64,000 bases of DNA from Tricholoma matsutake (lineage: Eukaryota > Basidiomycota > Agaricomycetes > Agaricales > Tricholomataceae): positions 7,068,001 through 7,132,000 of the forward strand of contig AP026546.1 of the NCBI GenBank assembly GCA_026075535.2, in the 5' to 3' direction. Positions 48,379-60,033 of this stretch are shown one piece after another (positions within the stretch are counted from its first letter, which is position 1; every line of letters begins with the position of its first letter). The notes below the pieces were generated by a model. That model made no database searches. It worked only from the letters and a program-made list of their open reading frames with translations, and was not told the origin of the DNA. Position numbers and translations under genes: made by a program.

Positions 48379-51300
48379 TCAGAGATGGTACCTCTTCTTA
48401 TATGCTGTCAGGATCTCGGGGGCATTCTTCAGGTTTGATTCAGGTTCCCATGTGCTTTCGGATGTCGGGTAGTCAACCCATTTCACGAGGTAACAGCGTG
48501 TCTTGCTGTGCTTCTTGTGTGCGATGATCGCTTCCACCTTGTATTCATTCTCTCCTTCCACGAGGTCGGGTGGTGGAGTCAGGAAGTTTCGCCCATGAGT
48601 GTCGTTCTCATGGTATCGTGTGAGTAAAGCCACATGGAATATCGGGTGGATCTTCCATCCCGGCAGCAGTTTCAATTGGTATGTCATTCTCGACAAGGCA
48701 TCTTCAATCACGAAGGGCCCTTCTCATTTTGGCGCCAGTTTTCTCATTGGGTAGCCAATCTTCAGGTTCTTGGAGTCAAGCCATACTTGTTCTCCAACCT
48801 TGAACGGTTTGTATCGCCCTTTTGTTTGGGCAGCCATAGCCTGTCTGGCTAGTTCATGTGCGGCAAGAGCTTCCCTTCTTGCAGAGAGAAGTTCTTGGAT
48901 TCTCTGTTCGGTGGCCGGCACGTTCATCTTTTTGTAAGGGGTGGGGATAGCGCGTGGCTGATATCCCATCATCAAGTAAAACGGCGAATGTTTTACTGTG
49001 GAGTGCATCTTCTGGTTATGCACGAATTCTGCTGTTGGGAGATAATGCTCCCAATCTTTGGGTTTGTTTGAACAGAACATGCAGAGGTAAACCTCTAGCT
49101 CTTGGTTTACTTGCTCCGTCTCTCCGTCGGTCTGGGGGTGATAGGCGGTGCTCATGGATAGCTTAATCCTGAGCAATTGTCCGAGTTCTCGGAAGAGTTT
49201 GGACGTGAATCGAGGGTCTCTGTCTGAGATGATTCTTCCGGGGAGTTCAAATCTTGTGTATACATAGCGCAGGTAAAGGTCTGCGGCACCAAGTGCATCG
49301 ATCATCTTCGCGCAAGGGATAATAATTACCCCCTTCGTAAGACCATGGTCTACCACGACCATGATTGAGTCAAATCCATTTATCATGGGCAAGTCTGTGA
49401 TAAAATCTGTCGTTACCAGCTCGAATGGTCTGCTGGCGTCGGATGATATCAGTGTCAGCGGTGGGGTCATTGGGTGTGTATTCACTTTCATTTGCTGGCA
49501 CTTTGTGCAGCCTTTGACATACTTTTTGATGAAGTTGGCCATTCCTGGCCACCAGTAGTCTCGTCGGATCAGTTCGATCGTCTGCCATTGTCCAGGGTGT
49601 CCTGTCATGATGCTATCATGGTATTTTCGTATGATTGCTTGGCGGAGGGTTTCGTCCTGTGGCACGTAGCATCTGTCTTTGAAAAAGAGCAGGCCGTCTT
49701 CGAATTTCCAGTCCTCCAATGCAGACTTGATTGGGGGAGTTCCATTGTTTTTCAGGGCTCGTAAAGCATCATTTACAAGGTCATCCTTCATTATTGCTGA
49801 GACCAGGGCTCCCTGGAGCTCAGTGTCAATCATTTTGATGAACAGTTCATCAGCGAGGATGGTCTTGTCCTCGTTATCAGTGTCCTCTTCGGCTATGTGA
49901 TCTGCTCTCCTCGATAGGGTGTCAGATTGTACCATCTGTGATCCCGGTACATGTTGTAGCTTTAGGTCAAATTGTGACAGGTAGATGCTCCATCTAGCCT
50001 GTCATCGGTTCAGTTTCTGCGCCTGACAGAAATACGTCAGGTTCTTGTGATCGGACAGTACCATCACAGGGAACGGTGTCCCCTGTAGGTAGTGTCTCCA
50101 TGTCTCTAGTGCTCGGATCACTCCCAGTAGTTCCCTGTCATATATCTCGTAATTTCTTTCAGCTTTGTTGAAAGAATGCGAGATATAGCCGCATGGGTGC
50201 CAGTCTCTGTTGGCGTCCTGTTGTCTGAGTACTGCGCCTGTTGCAAATTTCAAGGCATCAGATTCCACCACAAATGGTTTCGTTGCGTCTGGCATCAGCA
50301 GTACTGGGGCTTCATTGAATTTCCTCTTCAGCGCATCGAACAATTGCTGGCAGTCATTCGTCCATTCAAATTTCTGGTTCTTCTTTGTCAAATTGTTCAG
50401 CGGTCTGGCCAGATCCATGAAGTGTCTGATGAATCTTCGATAGAAGTTCCCAAATCCTAGGAAGGATCTTACATCCTTCACTGTCCTTGGCGTGGGCCAG
50501 TCCTTGATCCCAGCCAGCTTCCTGTTGTCCATTGCAAGTTTGTCAGGCCTGATGATCATGCCCAAGAAGTCGACTTCCTGTACGTTGAATTTGCATTTCT
50601 CTATTTTCAGGTAGAGATCGCATTGTCGCAGTCATTCGAGGACCCTTTCGGTCCTTATCCGGTGTTCTTCTTCTGTCTTCGAGAAGATCAGGATGTCGTC
50701 CATATAGATGATGAGCCATCCTTCATCTAGCATATCTCAGAAGAGATCGTTCATCATGGCCTGGAATGTTGCCGGTGAGTTGCACAGCCCAAAGAACATC
50801 ACCATTGGCTCAAATAGCCCTCAGTTAGTCTTGAATGCTGCCTTCCACTCGTCTCCTTTCTTTATCCATACGTTATGATATCCCCATCGAATATCAAGTT
50901 TTGTGAAAAATCTTGCTCCCTTCAGCTTGTCCAAGAGGTCTCTGATCAGTGGTAGGGGGTAGTTGTTCTGGATCATTCCTTCGTTCAGATAGCGATAGTC
51001 TTGGCAAGGTTGTAGAGTGTCGGAGTCCTTCTTCGACACGAAGAAGAACGGGGATGCCATGGGTGATTTTGATGGTTGGATGTATCCTTTCTCCAGGTTT
51101 TCGTCAAGAAACTCATTGAGTTTCTCTTGTTCTTTCAGTGTCAATGGGTAGACTTTGCAATCTTTTGGTACAAAGCCTTCCTTCAAGTCAATTGCATGAT
51201 CCCATGGTCTTGATTCTGGGAATCGTTCAGATGCGGCCTTTTCAAATACTTGTCTGTATTTCTGGTATTCTGGTGGCAGCAAGTCATCCAGGGTCTGTTG

Positions 51301-52800
51301 GCTAGTCTCCTTTCCCTCCTCTTGCTCATGTGCCAGTCGTTGAGATATGGATGTCTTTGCTCTGATCCATATGTCAGAGTTGAGTAGGTATCGTGGGGAG
51401 CCCTTGCCTTTCACGAGTCTGCCAATGGTGTTCGTCTTCCGGATGTATTTGTGTGTCAGCTCTCAATGTTCTTCCATCAGGGGCAGTTCTATGGCTGGTC
51501 CGAATAGGCCAATGACTGGTTCGCCTCGCACATATGCAATCAGTATTGAGTTGTCCTCAATCACATCCCATTTGGGGGTCAGTTCTATCGCTCGTATTTC
51601 CATGCCAGTGTCTGCCAGTAGTTCTTCATCGGGTACCTCTTTGATCTTTACCTGAGGGGGGATCTCCCTGCGCATAGGTATTTCAGTGTTGATGGTACCA
51701 TGATCTGGAGTCCTATCATTGTGGGTCGGGGTAGTCTGTTGTCGAGGGTAGTTTATCCTGTTTTGTAGTGTCATTTTCATGTTCCTTTTGCCGGTGCTTC
51801 CCTCCCCTGTGGAGGTTAGCAATTCCTTCATCCTTTGCACAATTTGTTGTGCCCTGTTGCATTCTTTGTTTTTGCCCTTTTCCAGCTGTTTCTTCTTCTG
51901 GTTTTCTCGGGTCTTGGCGACAGCACATCGTGCTGCTTCAAGGTTTCTGGTTTCTTTAGGAGTGTTGCTGCTCCTGGTTTTTGCGACGGCTATCTGGACA
52001 GAATTTAGTTCTTTTGCTTTCCTCTCTGAAAGCCTTTCTCTTGTTTTTGCCATGGCCAATCGGGCTCGGGCAAGCTCCTCTCTTTTTCTTCAGTGAGCCT
52101 TTCTCTCATCTTTGCCACAGCTAGTTGTGCTCGGGCAAGGTTTCTCTCCTTCTCTTTGGAGAGTCTTTTTCTTGTTTTTGGCCACGATGTGTCGAATTCG
52201 TGCCATTCTGTCATTTGGTGCCTCCCTTTTGGTGTCTACCCTAGGAAGGTTTAGGGTGTTTGGGAGGGCCCATTCAGCTCTTCTTGTCTTTTCCAAGATT
52301 CATTTGATCTGAGCCCGTCATTCTTCATCTCGGAACTCAAAGGTTCCCTTCTTCCAATCGATGATCAGGTTTATCTCCCGCAGCCATGGCAGGCCCAGGA
52401 TTACCGATTCTTTGCCTAGTCCGGCGACTAGGTATTCTATCAGGTAGCTCCTTCTGTTGATGTGGAGTCTTCCTTTCATGCATCTGGTGATCATTCCCTG
52501 CTTGTTCAGGGTCCCATCTACGTTTGTGGCCCGGATGGTGCGGCCTAAGGGATATGTTCTGATCCCTTCTTGTTTGACAAAGTTCAAGTCGATAAAGACT
52601 CCTCCTGCTCCAGAGTCGAGGAGCGCATTTGTTGCGACGTCTTTCCCGTTGTCTGACTCAGCTACCCGAATAGACAGGCGCATAGATTGTCTATTCATGG
52701 TAGCTAAGAGTACAGACCCTATGGAAATTTCAGTGGTGACTGGTGTCGTATCAGGCCGCTGCTCTAAAAACCCGATTCCTCCATGAGGTTGAGGGTTCAT
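48379..52800 (-). pseudogene. Gypsy I polyprotein: protease, RT, RNase H, integrase, chromodomain
   Basis: Begins MNPQPHGGIGFLEQRPDTTP at 52800, overlapping the gag stop (ATGA). Protease: NALLDSGAGGVFIDLNF. A Lys/Glu/Arg repeat spacer of about 900 bp (AVAKTRE-like units) follows. RT: DLKEGFVPKDCKVYPLTLKE, FTKLDIRWGYHNVWIKKGDE and IIYMDDILIFSKTEEEHR. RNase [27 protein letters not shown]. Integrase HHCC and core: YHDSIMTGHPGQ, CTKCQQMK, ISDRDPRFTSKLF, YHPQTDGETE. Chromodomain: EYKVEAIIAHKK, YLVKWVDYPTSESTWEP, ending at 48379. In-frame TGA replaces Arg at 52318, 52300, 51463, 50821, 50737, 50632, 50002 and 48724. Dead copy. Confidence 0.88.
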
Positions 52801-53927
52801 TCCTTTTCTTCTTTGTCTAGTTCATCCAGCATTGTGCAGATCTTCTGGTAGGTGTCCACCCCAGTCTTTTTCTGGGTGAAGTGGTTTCGATAGGGAGGAG
52901 GCACTGACCCCGTCTGAGTGGGGTTCTTTCCATCCCTGTGGTCGGACGATCGGTGTCCTGGTTGGTGGCAGATGAAACACAATCCCTTTCGGAGGTGTTC
53001 CATGCATTCTTGGTTTGTCAGTCGGTTGATGTCGAGAGAGGGCTGTCCTTTCTTCGTCGTTTCTTTTGTCATCTGGTTTTGCCTGGTCTTCCCCAGGATT
53101 GCCATGGCCTGTTTCCATTGGCCTTCATATTTCGAGGCTGCCTTTATCCAGCCCTCGAGAGTGTTGGGTACTGTTTCCATTGTGTGTACCCCCTTCAGTA
53201 ATTCGGGATGCAGTCCGTCCATGAAGTACTTGATCATGGCTGCATCTTCGGTGATTCCCATCCTGTCTTTCAGGATGCGGAAGTTCACCACATATTCTTC
53301 GAGGTTCCCTGAACCTTGTTTGAGATTCTTAATCTCTGTCTTTGCCGTTCCGGCGTTGTCGATCAGTGAGAAGGCCTCTAAGACCTTCTGTCGGAAGTCT
53401 GTGTATTCACCGAGCCCCTCGGACTGGTGCTGGTTGACAAATGCTGGCGCCCAGGCAGCTGCTGTCCCTCCATTCATGAAGGACAGCATGAAGATGATCT
53501 TGTCATTCGTGTCGTAGACCTGGTCATTGATTCACAAGTACAGGTCTATCTCCTGCAGGAACTTGGCAGTCTTGGTCCGCTCTCCTGAGAAGTCTGTTGG
53601 TGATTGGATTTGAATGTCCTTCACGGACGTCATCGGTGTGGTTGCGGGTTCGGACATCTCGTTATAGAGGTCATCAGTTTCGTCTGTTAAGAAGTGGGTG
53701 GATGTTTTGGGTGGGGGTGTGTGCGGTTGTTCAAAGTCTTTGTCGGTGAGGAAATCTCCTCGTTGTCTGTCAGTTGATCCATAGAACCAATGCTGTGCTG
53801 GGGTCGAGCAACGGACTAGTCTTCCATTGTATTGGTACCAAGAAGAACCTGGCTGTGGTTCTGCTTCTCTTGGTGGTCAGTCTGGGGTTTGTCTAAACCC
53901 GGGTCGCTGTGGTGTGTATCAAGACGT
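52797..53927 (-). pseudogene. Gypsy I gag
   Basis: The start is ACG (53927-53925) where J has ATG, so initiation is lost. Conserved blocks: FYGSTDRQRGDFLTDKDF, DFSGERTKTAKFLQEIDLYL, then TGA at 53532-53534, MLSFMNGGTAAAWAPAFVN, MGITEDAAMIKYFMDGLHPE, and a CCHH-type knuckle CFICHQPGHRSSDH. Another TGA is at 53877-53879 (QTPD-stop-PPRE). From 53489 to the stop the frame is clean for 230 residues and ends DELDKEEKE with the stop overlapping the pol start. Confidence 0.8.
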
Positions 53928-53959
53928 ATTGCCTACACCTAGGTAGGTGGGCTAGCAGA

Positions 53960-53971
53960 TAGTTTAGATCT
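53960..53971 (-). promoter_or_regulatory. Gypsy I self-priming primer-binding site
   Basis: Two bases inside the 5' LTR the minus strand reads AGATCTAAACTA, the exact complement of TAGTTTAGATCT in the LTR (54198-54209), which lies at the expected transcript start. Tf1-type elements prime reverse transcription by folding the mRNA 5' end onto such a site. Confidence 0.75.
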
Positions 53972-53973
53972 TA

Positions 53974-54637
53974 TGTTAAGGGTGAAGCCTCAACCACTTG
54001 ATCTAGTCGATGTCGCTCGATGAGGTGCTTCCTCGACAAGTTGTTCTGCACTAGTCTTACTCAGAGCATCCGACATAAGATAGGTAGTGCACTCTAGCAG
54101 GGCTTCTGCATAGAGTCGTTCAGGTTCACACACTAAGGGGCTTCCTTAGTGGTTTTGAGTAAGTTTGTGAGTTGCAAGTTAAGGCTGTTAATTGCCTAGA
54201 TCTAAACTAAGGACATCCCTACTACAAGTCACAGTACTTATACTAGAAGGGAGGTCCTTATCGTCCAATTGGAAAGGTAGATGCATATCAAGTAATAATA
54301 GAAACAATAGGCCTCATGCCTTGCATGAGGCGTCTGATGTCATGGAGTGCTGCGGCACAGCATGTCAATCGTGAGAGTCCGATGTCACGGACCTCATGTC
54401 AAGAAGCTGTTGTATCACAGCATGTGTGGGAGTGGGTTCGGGTGCATGGAGTCACCATGCATCAAGGGTGCCTTCCACAGGAAGGAGATTGAATGCATGC
54501 AGTCGGCATGCGTTGTGTGTGTGTCTGGTGTCAAGGACATGCCCTAGGCATGAATCATGGAGTGCCTCCTGTCTGGAGGGGATTGTTTGGTCAGTCGGGT
54601 CAGTCGGGTTCCATGAGTTACAAGGAAAATTGTAACA
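53974..54637 (-). repeat. LTR of Gypsy I (5' LTR)
   Basis: 664 bp. On the minus strand a TATA-like ...TATAAGTA lies about 33 bases before TAGTTTAGATCT (54209-54198), the likely transcript start and self-priming partner of the site at 53960-53971. Confidence 0.9.
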
Positions 54638-56021
54638 GTCTGCACCTTTCTTACAATTTCCATTTGCACACATAACACATATATTAAGATCTAAATAATT
54701 CCATGATACATTTAATAGTAGTAAAATTTCACATGAAAAGTTCACTGTATTCATAGGAATATTAATCTTTTGTGCTTGTGGCAGGGAAAAGGACTGACCT
54801 GTCATCATACACTCCCGTTTCAAGGGGTTCATCAACAAGCATCTCATCAACAGCTTTCCATACTTCCTCATCAGAAACTGGAGGTTTGGATCCGAGGGAG
54901 ACGATGTCGTCTTCTACCTCCTCGATTCTTGGTTCTGGTTTGATCCTCCTCCTCTTACCTTCTCGCACTGTTAGGTGCTCTTCCAGCAGTTGCAGATTTT
55001 TTGTGCTGCATGGGAGATGCATTTGCTCAAGGGTGTCACGAGCTTGCTGATATTCGGTGTAAACCAAATGAGAGGTAGAGGCCGTGCCTGTATATGCCTG
55101 TGGAGGCAGTCAGCGGCAAGGATCCCTTGTGGGAGTGTGGTCGTGTTTTTTGATGTGCTGAATGAGCGGCATCGGCAGTATGATGGTGCCATTACCATTT
55201 ATAGTGGTAAAGGCACTGGAGGCGAGGTGGGTATGTTTCTCTTTAGGCTTTTCTTCCTTAGTCTTTTTGTCCCCACGTTGTCCATGTTTTTGGGATGAAT
55301 CTCCATTGTTGTTTTGCCCTTCTTTGGGCTGCCATTTGGGGTTTCCCCCTTTGCATTTGACAGCGGAAAGTTTGTTGGCCTGAGGCTGGCCAGCAGGCTT
55401 TCCTACTGCCGTGTGCCTTGAGGCTTCAGCAACAATGGAGTCCTTGACATGTTTAAATGTCAAGGCACTAGTAGCAGTCGTGTTAAGGACCGTGGCGGAC
55501 AAAGAATCGTACTTGTGTGGCATTGCAGCAAGTAGGATCATCGCCTGAACTAGTTCGGGGATGGCAACATTGGCAGCCGTGAGGCACTCAAACTTGTCAG
55601 CCATCTTAGCAATCTCTGGCATGGGATTTGCAGCCGGAATTTTGATTGCTATTGCAGACCTAAAGTCTGGAAAGACTTGGGAGGGACCATCAACACCATA
55701 ATCGGTGCGAATGAGGTCCCACACCTCCTCAGCAGTGTCCTTGGTGTTGGCACACTGCCAAATGGAGGGGGCCAGGTGGAGCACTAGGCTACCAATAGCC
55801 TGGTCATTTTTGTTGCTCCAGGTCTGGAGCTTGGTAGTAGCATCCGCTACAAGAGTAGCGTTCATCGCCGTCAAAGGAGGTGCTGGAGGCAGTTTGATTT
55901 CCGCCCCACTAGTTATCTGCCAGAGGCCCTGAGACCTGAGCCACGCCTTCATGGAGTTGGCCCATTGAATGTAATTTGAGCCATCAAAAGTTTGTACAAG
56001 TTTTTCAAGGGTTGAAGACAT
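54638..56021 (-). pseudogene. Copia G gag
   Basis: Starts MSSTLEKLVQTFDGSNYIQW, the usual Copia gag N-terminus (UBN2/DUF4219 type), with SMKAWLRSQGLWQITSGAE, NKNDQAIGSLVLHLAPSIW and, later, KPAGQPQANKLSAVKCKGGN. The frame is lost near 55110. Downstream blocks include EEHLTVREGKRRRIKPEPR with a bipartite basic stretch and CANGNCKKGAD just before the Gypsy I insertion; its continuation WIMDSGASKHF is at 46688 and below. Confidence 0.75.
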
Positions 56022-56255
56022 GATTATGTGGTGGCGGCTGTTAAAAGCGCTCAATCAGTCTTTTATCCAAGAAAACACATTTCACAATCTCAGGAAAAAA
56101 CACTCCTTCAGAGTGGTTAACCCTAGTCAATCTAGGTTTTAAGTGCAGCTCGCAGGGAGCGCGATGCAGCTCATGAAGAGTGCAAGGTTATAATTTGGAG
56201 ACAATGAAGTCAACGTCATTCACAGCCAATTAAGGCATGTTTGCAACATGCCCAG

Positions 56256-56269
56256 CAGGGCCCATAACC
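56256..56269 (-). promoter_or_regulatory. Copia G primer-binding site (initiator-tRNA half type)
   Basis: Directly after the 5' LTR the minus strand reads GGTTATGGGCCCTG. Its complement CAGGGCCCATAACC is the anticodon arm of eukaryotic initiator Met-tRNA (anticodon CAT in loop CCCATAA). Drosophila copia is known to prime from a half-molecule of that tRNA at the same kind of site. Confidence 0.75.
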
Positions 56270-56545
56270 TGTTGGAGCAGACTATATACACTGCACAGGG
56301 GAAGAGACAACATGTTCCTTACAACCTACCTGGGGTTTTAGTTAGACTTACAGCTAGGGGTTAGCAGAGGTAAGAGCACTGTATTCCTACTATGGTACAG
56401 GTTCTCCTTATATACATAATAATAAGGATGTCACATGACTTGGGAATGTGTTTACCACATGTATGTGCAGTAAGCACAGTAACATGTGTATGCTGCATGT
56501 ATTGCCTCATGTATGCAGCATGTATCTCAGGGTTTAATTTCAACA
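56270..56545 (-). repeat. LTR of Copia G (5' LTR)
   Basis: 276 bp, partner of 42904-43179, with perfect ATGAG target duplication beyond it. The primer-binding site lies directly inside at 56256-56269. Confidence 0.9.
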
Positions 56546-57659
56546 ATGAGACATCACCTCAGCATGCACAAGCATTGCTTCCCATCCTTGTCAGATGGGA
56601 GAACTATAACAATTAGGCATAATATTAAGGAAACAGATGAGAGGAAGGTACTATTATACATGATATATACTATTGTTACAATAAATTGACATCTTCTTTA
56701 CTACTTACTTCTGTGGGTACAAATTTGCAGCATTCATCACTTGAGCCCAGTTGTGTGTCAGGTAGTCACAAAATGCTTGGGGCTTGTGACACCATGGGCA
56801 AAACCTAGGGCAGTTGAAACTCAATTGCCTTCAAGGCAGTGGGTGCGGCAGTTAGATTTGAGTACTTAGCAGTTATGTAATATAATTTGGATAATTTGGA
56901 TTCCCAGCACAAGGATCATGGGCAAGCCTTTCTTTTGTGCTGCCCAAAATTCCTTTGTTCTCGACGTGTTTTGTGCCGTGCACTGTGCACATGTTCTGGC
57001 TTGACTGAATACCTTGATTCTTGACCACCATCACCTCCAATGTCTGACTCTGATGCTCACATGCAACCTCCTGCTGATTCTGAATCTGGCTTAGGGGAGG
57101 CACCTCATCTGGTAACAAGTGCAAGCGCTCACCAGGTAGCAGTAGTGTTTGAAGGTCCAGTTCAATGAACTGGAAAAAAACCAAAATCAAACTGGACTGA
57201 ACTGCAGTCCAGTTCTTTTGTGGTTGTGGTTGCCCTAGTTTTTGCATGGCAGTGGTTGCAGTTTCATAGATTTGTATATTTATTTGGAACTGACAAAAGT
57301 TGGTTTGAACTGGTTGTAACCAGTTATACACATAGTATTTATATTACTATACTATAAACTAAAATAAATTGAAAATGGGACAAGCCCAAGGACAAAAGAA
57401 CTCAGAAAGTGAGTGTTTAGATATCCTGGGGGTTCACACAGACCATTTGGTTACATTTACTCACCCAAACAAAAATGTGGTGCCACTTTGTTTACCACTC
57501 CCATGCTACATCAATCTCAACAATTACTATTGACACTGTCATTACCGCTCCCCTCCTTTGCCTCCTTCTAGCACCACCCCATCAATGCCTGTGTTCCCCC
57601 CATCAGATAATACTCCCAAGCATGGGCCCAAATGATGACAGCTGTCATTTGGGCCCCAG

Positions 57660-57713
57660 GTAATGTTTTTTCGTATTCTTTTTTCAACTAACTAATCCTT
57701 TTTTTTTTTTCAG
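57660..57713 (+). other. spliceosomal intron in D, homologous to those of B and C
   Basis: GTAATG donor, ACTAACTAAT branch region, poly-T and TTTCAG acceptor, 54 nt. The exon just before it (GPNDDSCHLGP) resembles the exon end before the introns of B and C (GPNDADHIIW, GPNNAIYVVW). Confidence 0.45.
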
Positions 57714-58833
57714 GTTTTAACTATGTTGTAACCACAAGATGATGCCAAGATGGCACCCACATCACTGCTGTGAGCCCCTGCTCTCAGGGTGATAATGGGT
57801 CCTGTTTCCAATGACAACAACTGCAGAGACGACTCACCACCCACACCACTGCTGTGAATGAATGACCACCAACAGGGACCACCAACTGGACAACAATGAC
57901 AGGAGATGGGCAGCAGATGATGGCACCAACACCAGATGACAAGGGGAGTGGATGACAACACAAACACCAACACTGGCCAATGAAGACCAGACAGCAACAA
58001 AGGCAGCAAATGACAAGGGCAGTGGAAGTCAACAATGAGGTGGCAAGCAACAACACCATCAACAATGCCATTGCCAATGCCAATGCCAACACCAATGCTG
58101 GACCAATGCCAGACGCCAACCAATGCTGGATGATAATGCCAACACTGGACACCAACACCAGCTCCTCTCGCTCCAAACACAGGAGGCTTTTTTCTTTCTT
58201 TTGATAGCTGACTCCCCCTCCTCACATATTCTGTGAGGTGGGGGGTTTTCTTTTCTTTTTTAATTTTATTATCTACATGCCTGCTCACAGGCTCCTGCCT
58301 GCAAGGGGCATTATTTTACTCTAGAATATTATTAGTATGTATATAACTGTGTAGATAACATCAGTTTAGACCCATGCAAGTCAGTCGACAACCAGATCAA
58401 ACTGCAGTGAACCAACTACATGCAGTTTGGTCCAGTTTTATTTAACTTTTGAATGTAATTGAACCAGTTGCAGTTGCGGTTCCATCCTAAAATGGAAAAA
58501 AAATGGACCAAGCTGGACCTTCAAACCAGAACTTTACACTCACCCTCAGAGTCCTGGAGGAATCCAGTAGGACTTGCCAGGAATTCAGTAGGACTCACCA
58601 GGAATCCAGTAGGACTCACCAGGAATCTAGTAGGACTCACCAGGAATCCAGTAGGACTCACCAGTAATCCAGTAGGACTTACCAGGACTTACCAGGAATC
58701 CAGTGGGACTTACCAGGATTTCTGGTATGCTACCCAAAGTCCCATAATGGAAAGTCAATTTGATATCTTACAAGTTTCAAGTGCTTCAACTTCAGAAATT
58801 TCACAAAGTGCCCACAAAATAGATTTGTGCAAA

Positions 58834-58913
58834 GCAGGGATTGAACTCAAGAACTCATGATAAGGAATCACATGACAAACCAGACAAGTGTGCTCAACCA
58901 GTTGAGCCACAGG
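58834..58913 (-). ncRNA. tRNA-like module, left end of C
   Basis: A-box-like TGGCTCAACTGG (58898-58909) and B-box-like GAGTTCAATCCC (58837-58848) on the minus strand, closely matching the left module of B and pointing to the left end of C. Confidence 0.5.
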
Positions 58914-58996
58914 AGAATTATTTGTTAATCATATAAAGTTTATTTATGACTCAAACTCAAACTCAAGCATGTAATCTCTCTCAAAGTCACAATATA

Positions 58997-59188
58997 CCCT
59001 CCCTCACACCTTGTGTGAGGGGGAGTTCTATAAATATTTACATATAAAACCAATCTCCCCTGCATTGAACATGAGGGGAGGTCAACAATTACAAAAAGAA
59101 CAAAAATCCCCTCACCCGCATAAATGTGGGCAAGGGGGAAGGCATTACCATGAATAACAAACCTCCCCATGCAAAATGTGGGGGAGGT
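58997..59188. repeat. cluster of four C-run/G-run hairpins in C
   Basis: Inverted repeats at about 58997-59024, 59055-59080, 59108-59138 and 59161-59188, spaced about 55 bp: for example CCCTCCCTCACA with TGTGAGGGGG. Equivalent to 34880-35126 in B, with different arm sequences. Confidence 0.65.
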
Positions 59189-59258
59189 GCAGCCTGGTGG
59201 GTATGTCATTGTGGTGTGGGTCCCACCTCCTCATCCCCTTGCCATCTCCACCCTTCCC

Positions 59259-59786
59259 CCACCCTATGAGCAGTTGCTTGCAGTGGCGGGGCATGTCCTG
59301 CCATAGTACCCATCGTCTCTCGGTCCTAGGTGTGTGGTCATTAGTAATTTGAGTCCCTAAAAAATTGTTAGTAGTAAGAAAATGAAATGAAAGAAAAAAA
59401 AACATACTATGGCCCAAGAGACATCTAGTATGTCTCTTGGGCCTGTTTTCCTGGTCTTCTGGTGCCTCCCATGCCTTCCTTGTGTGCCGCTGTCCTCCCG
59501 CCCTGGTTGCCGCTGCCATCGTCCCCTGTTCACTGCCATCACTAGCGCCATTCCACCCATGATCCACCCCACAAGCAGTTGCTCATGGGGCTGGACACAG
59601 GTGGTGTGTTGTTTGGTGGGTGGGGCTGGGGCCTGTGGGGTTGGTTTGGGTTGGTTTGCTGTGCTGGCACCCATGATCCACCCTATGAGCAGGGGCTCAC
59701 AGGCGTGGGGGCACATTGTGTCTTCTGGGGTCCCATTGTTGCACACACTCATGATCCATCCTACGAGCAGAGGCTTGCAAGCATGG
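59259..59786. repeat. four 31-nt hairpins in C
   Basis: Copies at 59259-59289, 59564-59594, 59678-59708 and 59756-59786, all 31 nt, with the same central AGCAG as in B. The 59678 copy is one base different from the B copy at 35689. Confidence 0.65.
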
Positions 59787-60033
59787 TGTGTGTGTGTGTG
59801 GTCCGTTTGGGGGGTCTCCTAGTTTGGAGGGGTTAGAGGGGTCAGTGATGTGGCATGCAATGGAGGGGGGTAGGTGGGTATCCTGCTCTGCAGGTCTCCC
59901 AGTACCCCTCTGCCGTCTCCCATCCCTTATCAAAAGCCTCACATCCCATTTGAATGGGGAGGAGGGGGTTGGCACAGGCACTGTTGGGTCCTTGTTGTCT
60001 CATGTCAGTCCATTGTTACCAGTAGATTAGAGC

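Larger units (their letters stand above)
46688..54637 (-). mobile_element. Gypsy element I (chromodomain, self-priming type), nested in Copia G
   Basis: 664-bp LTRs at 46688-47351 and 53974-54637 (TGTTAAGG...TTGTAACA), with a perfect 5-bp target duplication GTCTG at 46683-46687 and 54638-54642. Minus-strand order from the 5' LTR: gag 53927-52797, polyprotein 52800-48379 ending in a chromodomain, then an extra ORF 48234-47755 before the 3' LTR. Polypurine tract AGTGGGGGGG next to the 3' LTR. The primer site is complementary to a stretch inside the LTR, as in the Tf1/sushi group of self-priming elements. J is a second copy of this family in the window. Confidence 0.9.
42904..56545 (-). mobile_element. 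Copia element G (Ty1/Copia), split by Gypsy I
   Basis: 276-bp LTRs at 42904-43179 and 56270-56545 (TGTTGGAGCAG...TTTCAACA on the plus strand), with the perfect 5-bp target duplication ATGAG at 42899-42903 and 56546-56550. The minus strand reads gag (56021 leftward), protease, integrase, RT, RNase H: the Copia order, with integrase before RT. The polypurine tract GAGGGGGGG lies next to the 3' LTR at 43180-43188. The Copia length without I is about 5.7 kb. Gypsy I sits between the gag zinc-finger region and the protease active site. Confidence 0.9.
38862..56630 (+). pseudogene. decayed multi-exon gene of unknown family, split by E1, F and G
   Basis: Starts MSTAAPSNDVPGLLDTLVPE at 38862. After intron 38944-38980 (GTGAGT...CCAG) comes KKAKKPELLKMVARQKEKWL; element E1 interrupts VKWLKEV. 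Exon 40238-40475 holds GYPVYSFTKPALQLLPPT. After intron 40476-40527 the next exon is cut by F and continues VTPAKSVEHVPLTPVSV to 42205. A later exon has KFKPLEHVKHCPPAVEGHNK and FIASFSHDFFKKSYG; intron (GTATCT, CTAAC, ACAG); then SIVKALGISTTSLAKAENAA and KVVEKHDE, interrupted by Copia G and resuming at 56551 as TSPQHAQALLPILVRWENYN before a stop. TAA and TAG replace Gln codons at two places. Splice sites survive, so it was a real gene. I do not recognise it; a Lys-rich N-terminus and no catalytic motif are all I see. Confidence 0.55.

Noticed and set aside
57710..58288. Long minus-strand open frames in D
   Set aside because: They are the reverse of a CAAY-rich low-complexity zone and give Val/Ile/Cys/Trp-rich protein with no plausible fold; the intron signals are on the plus strand.
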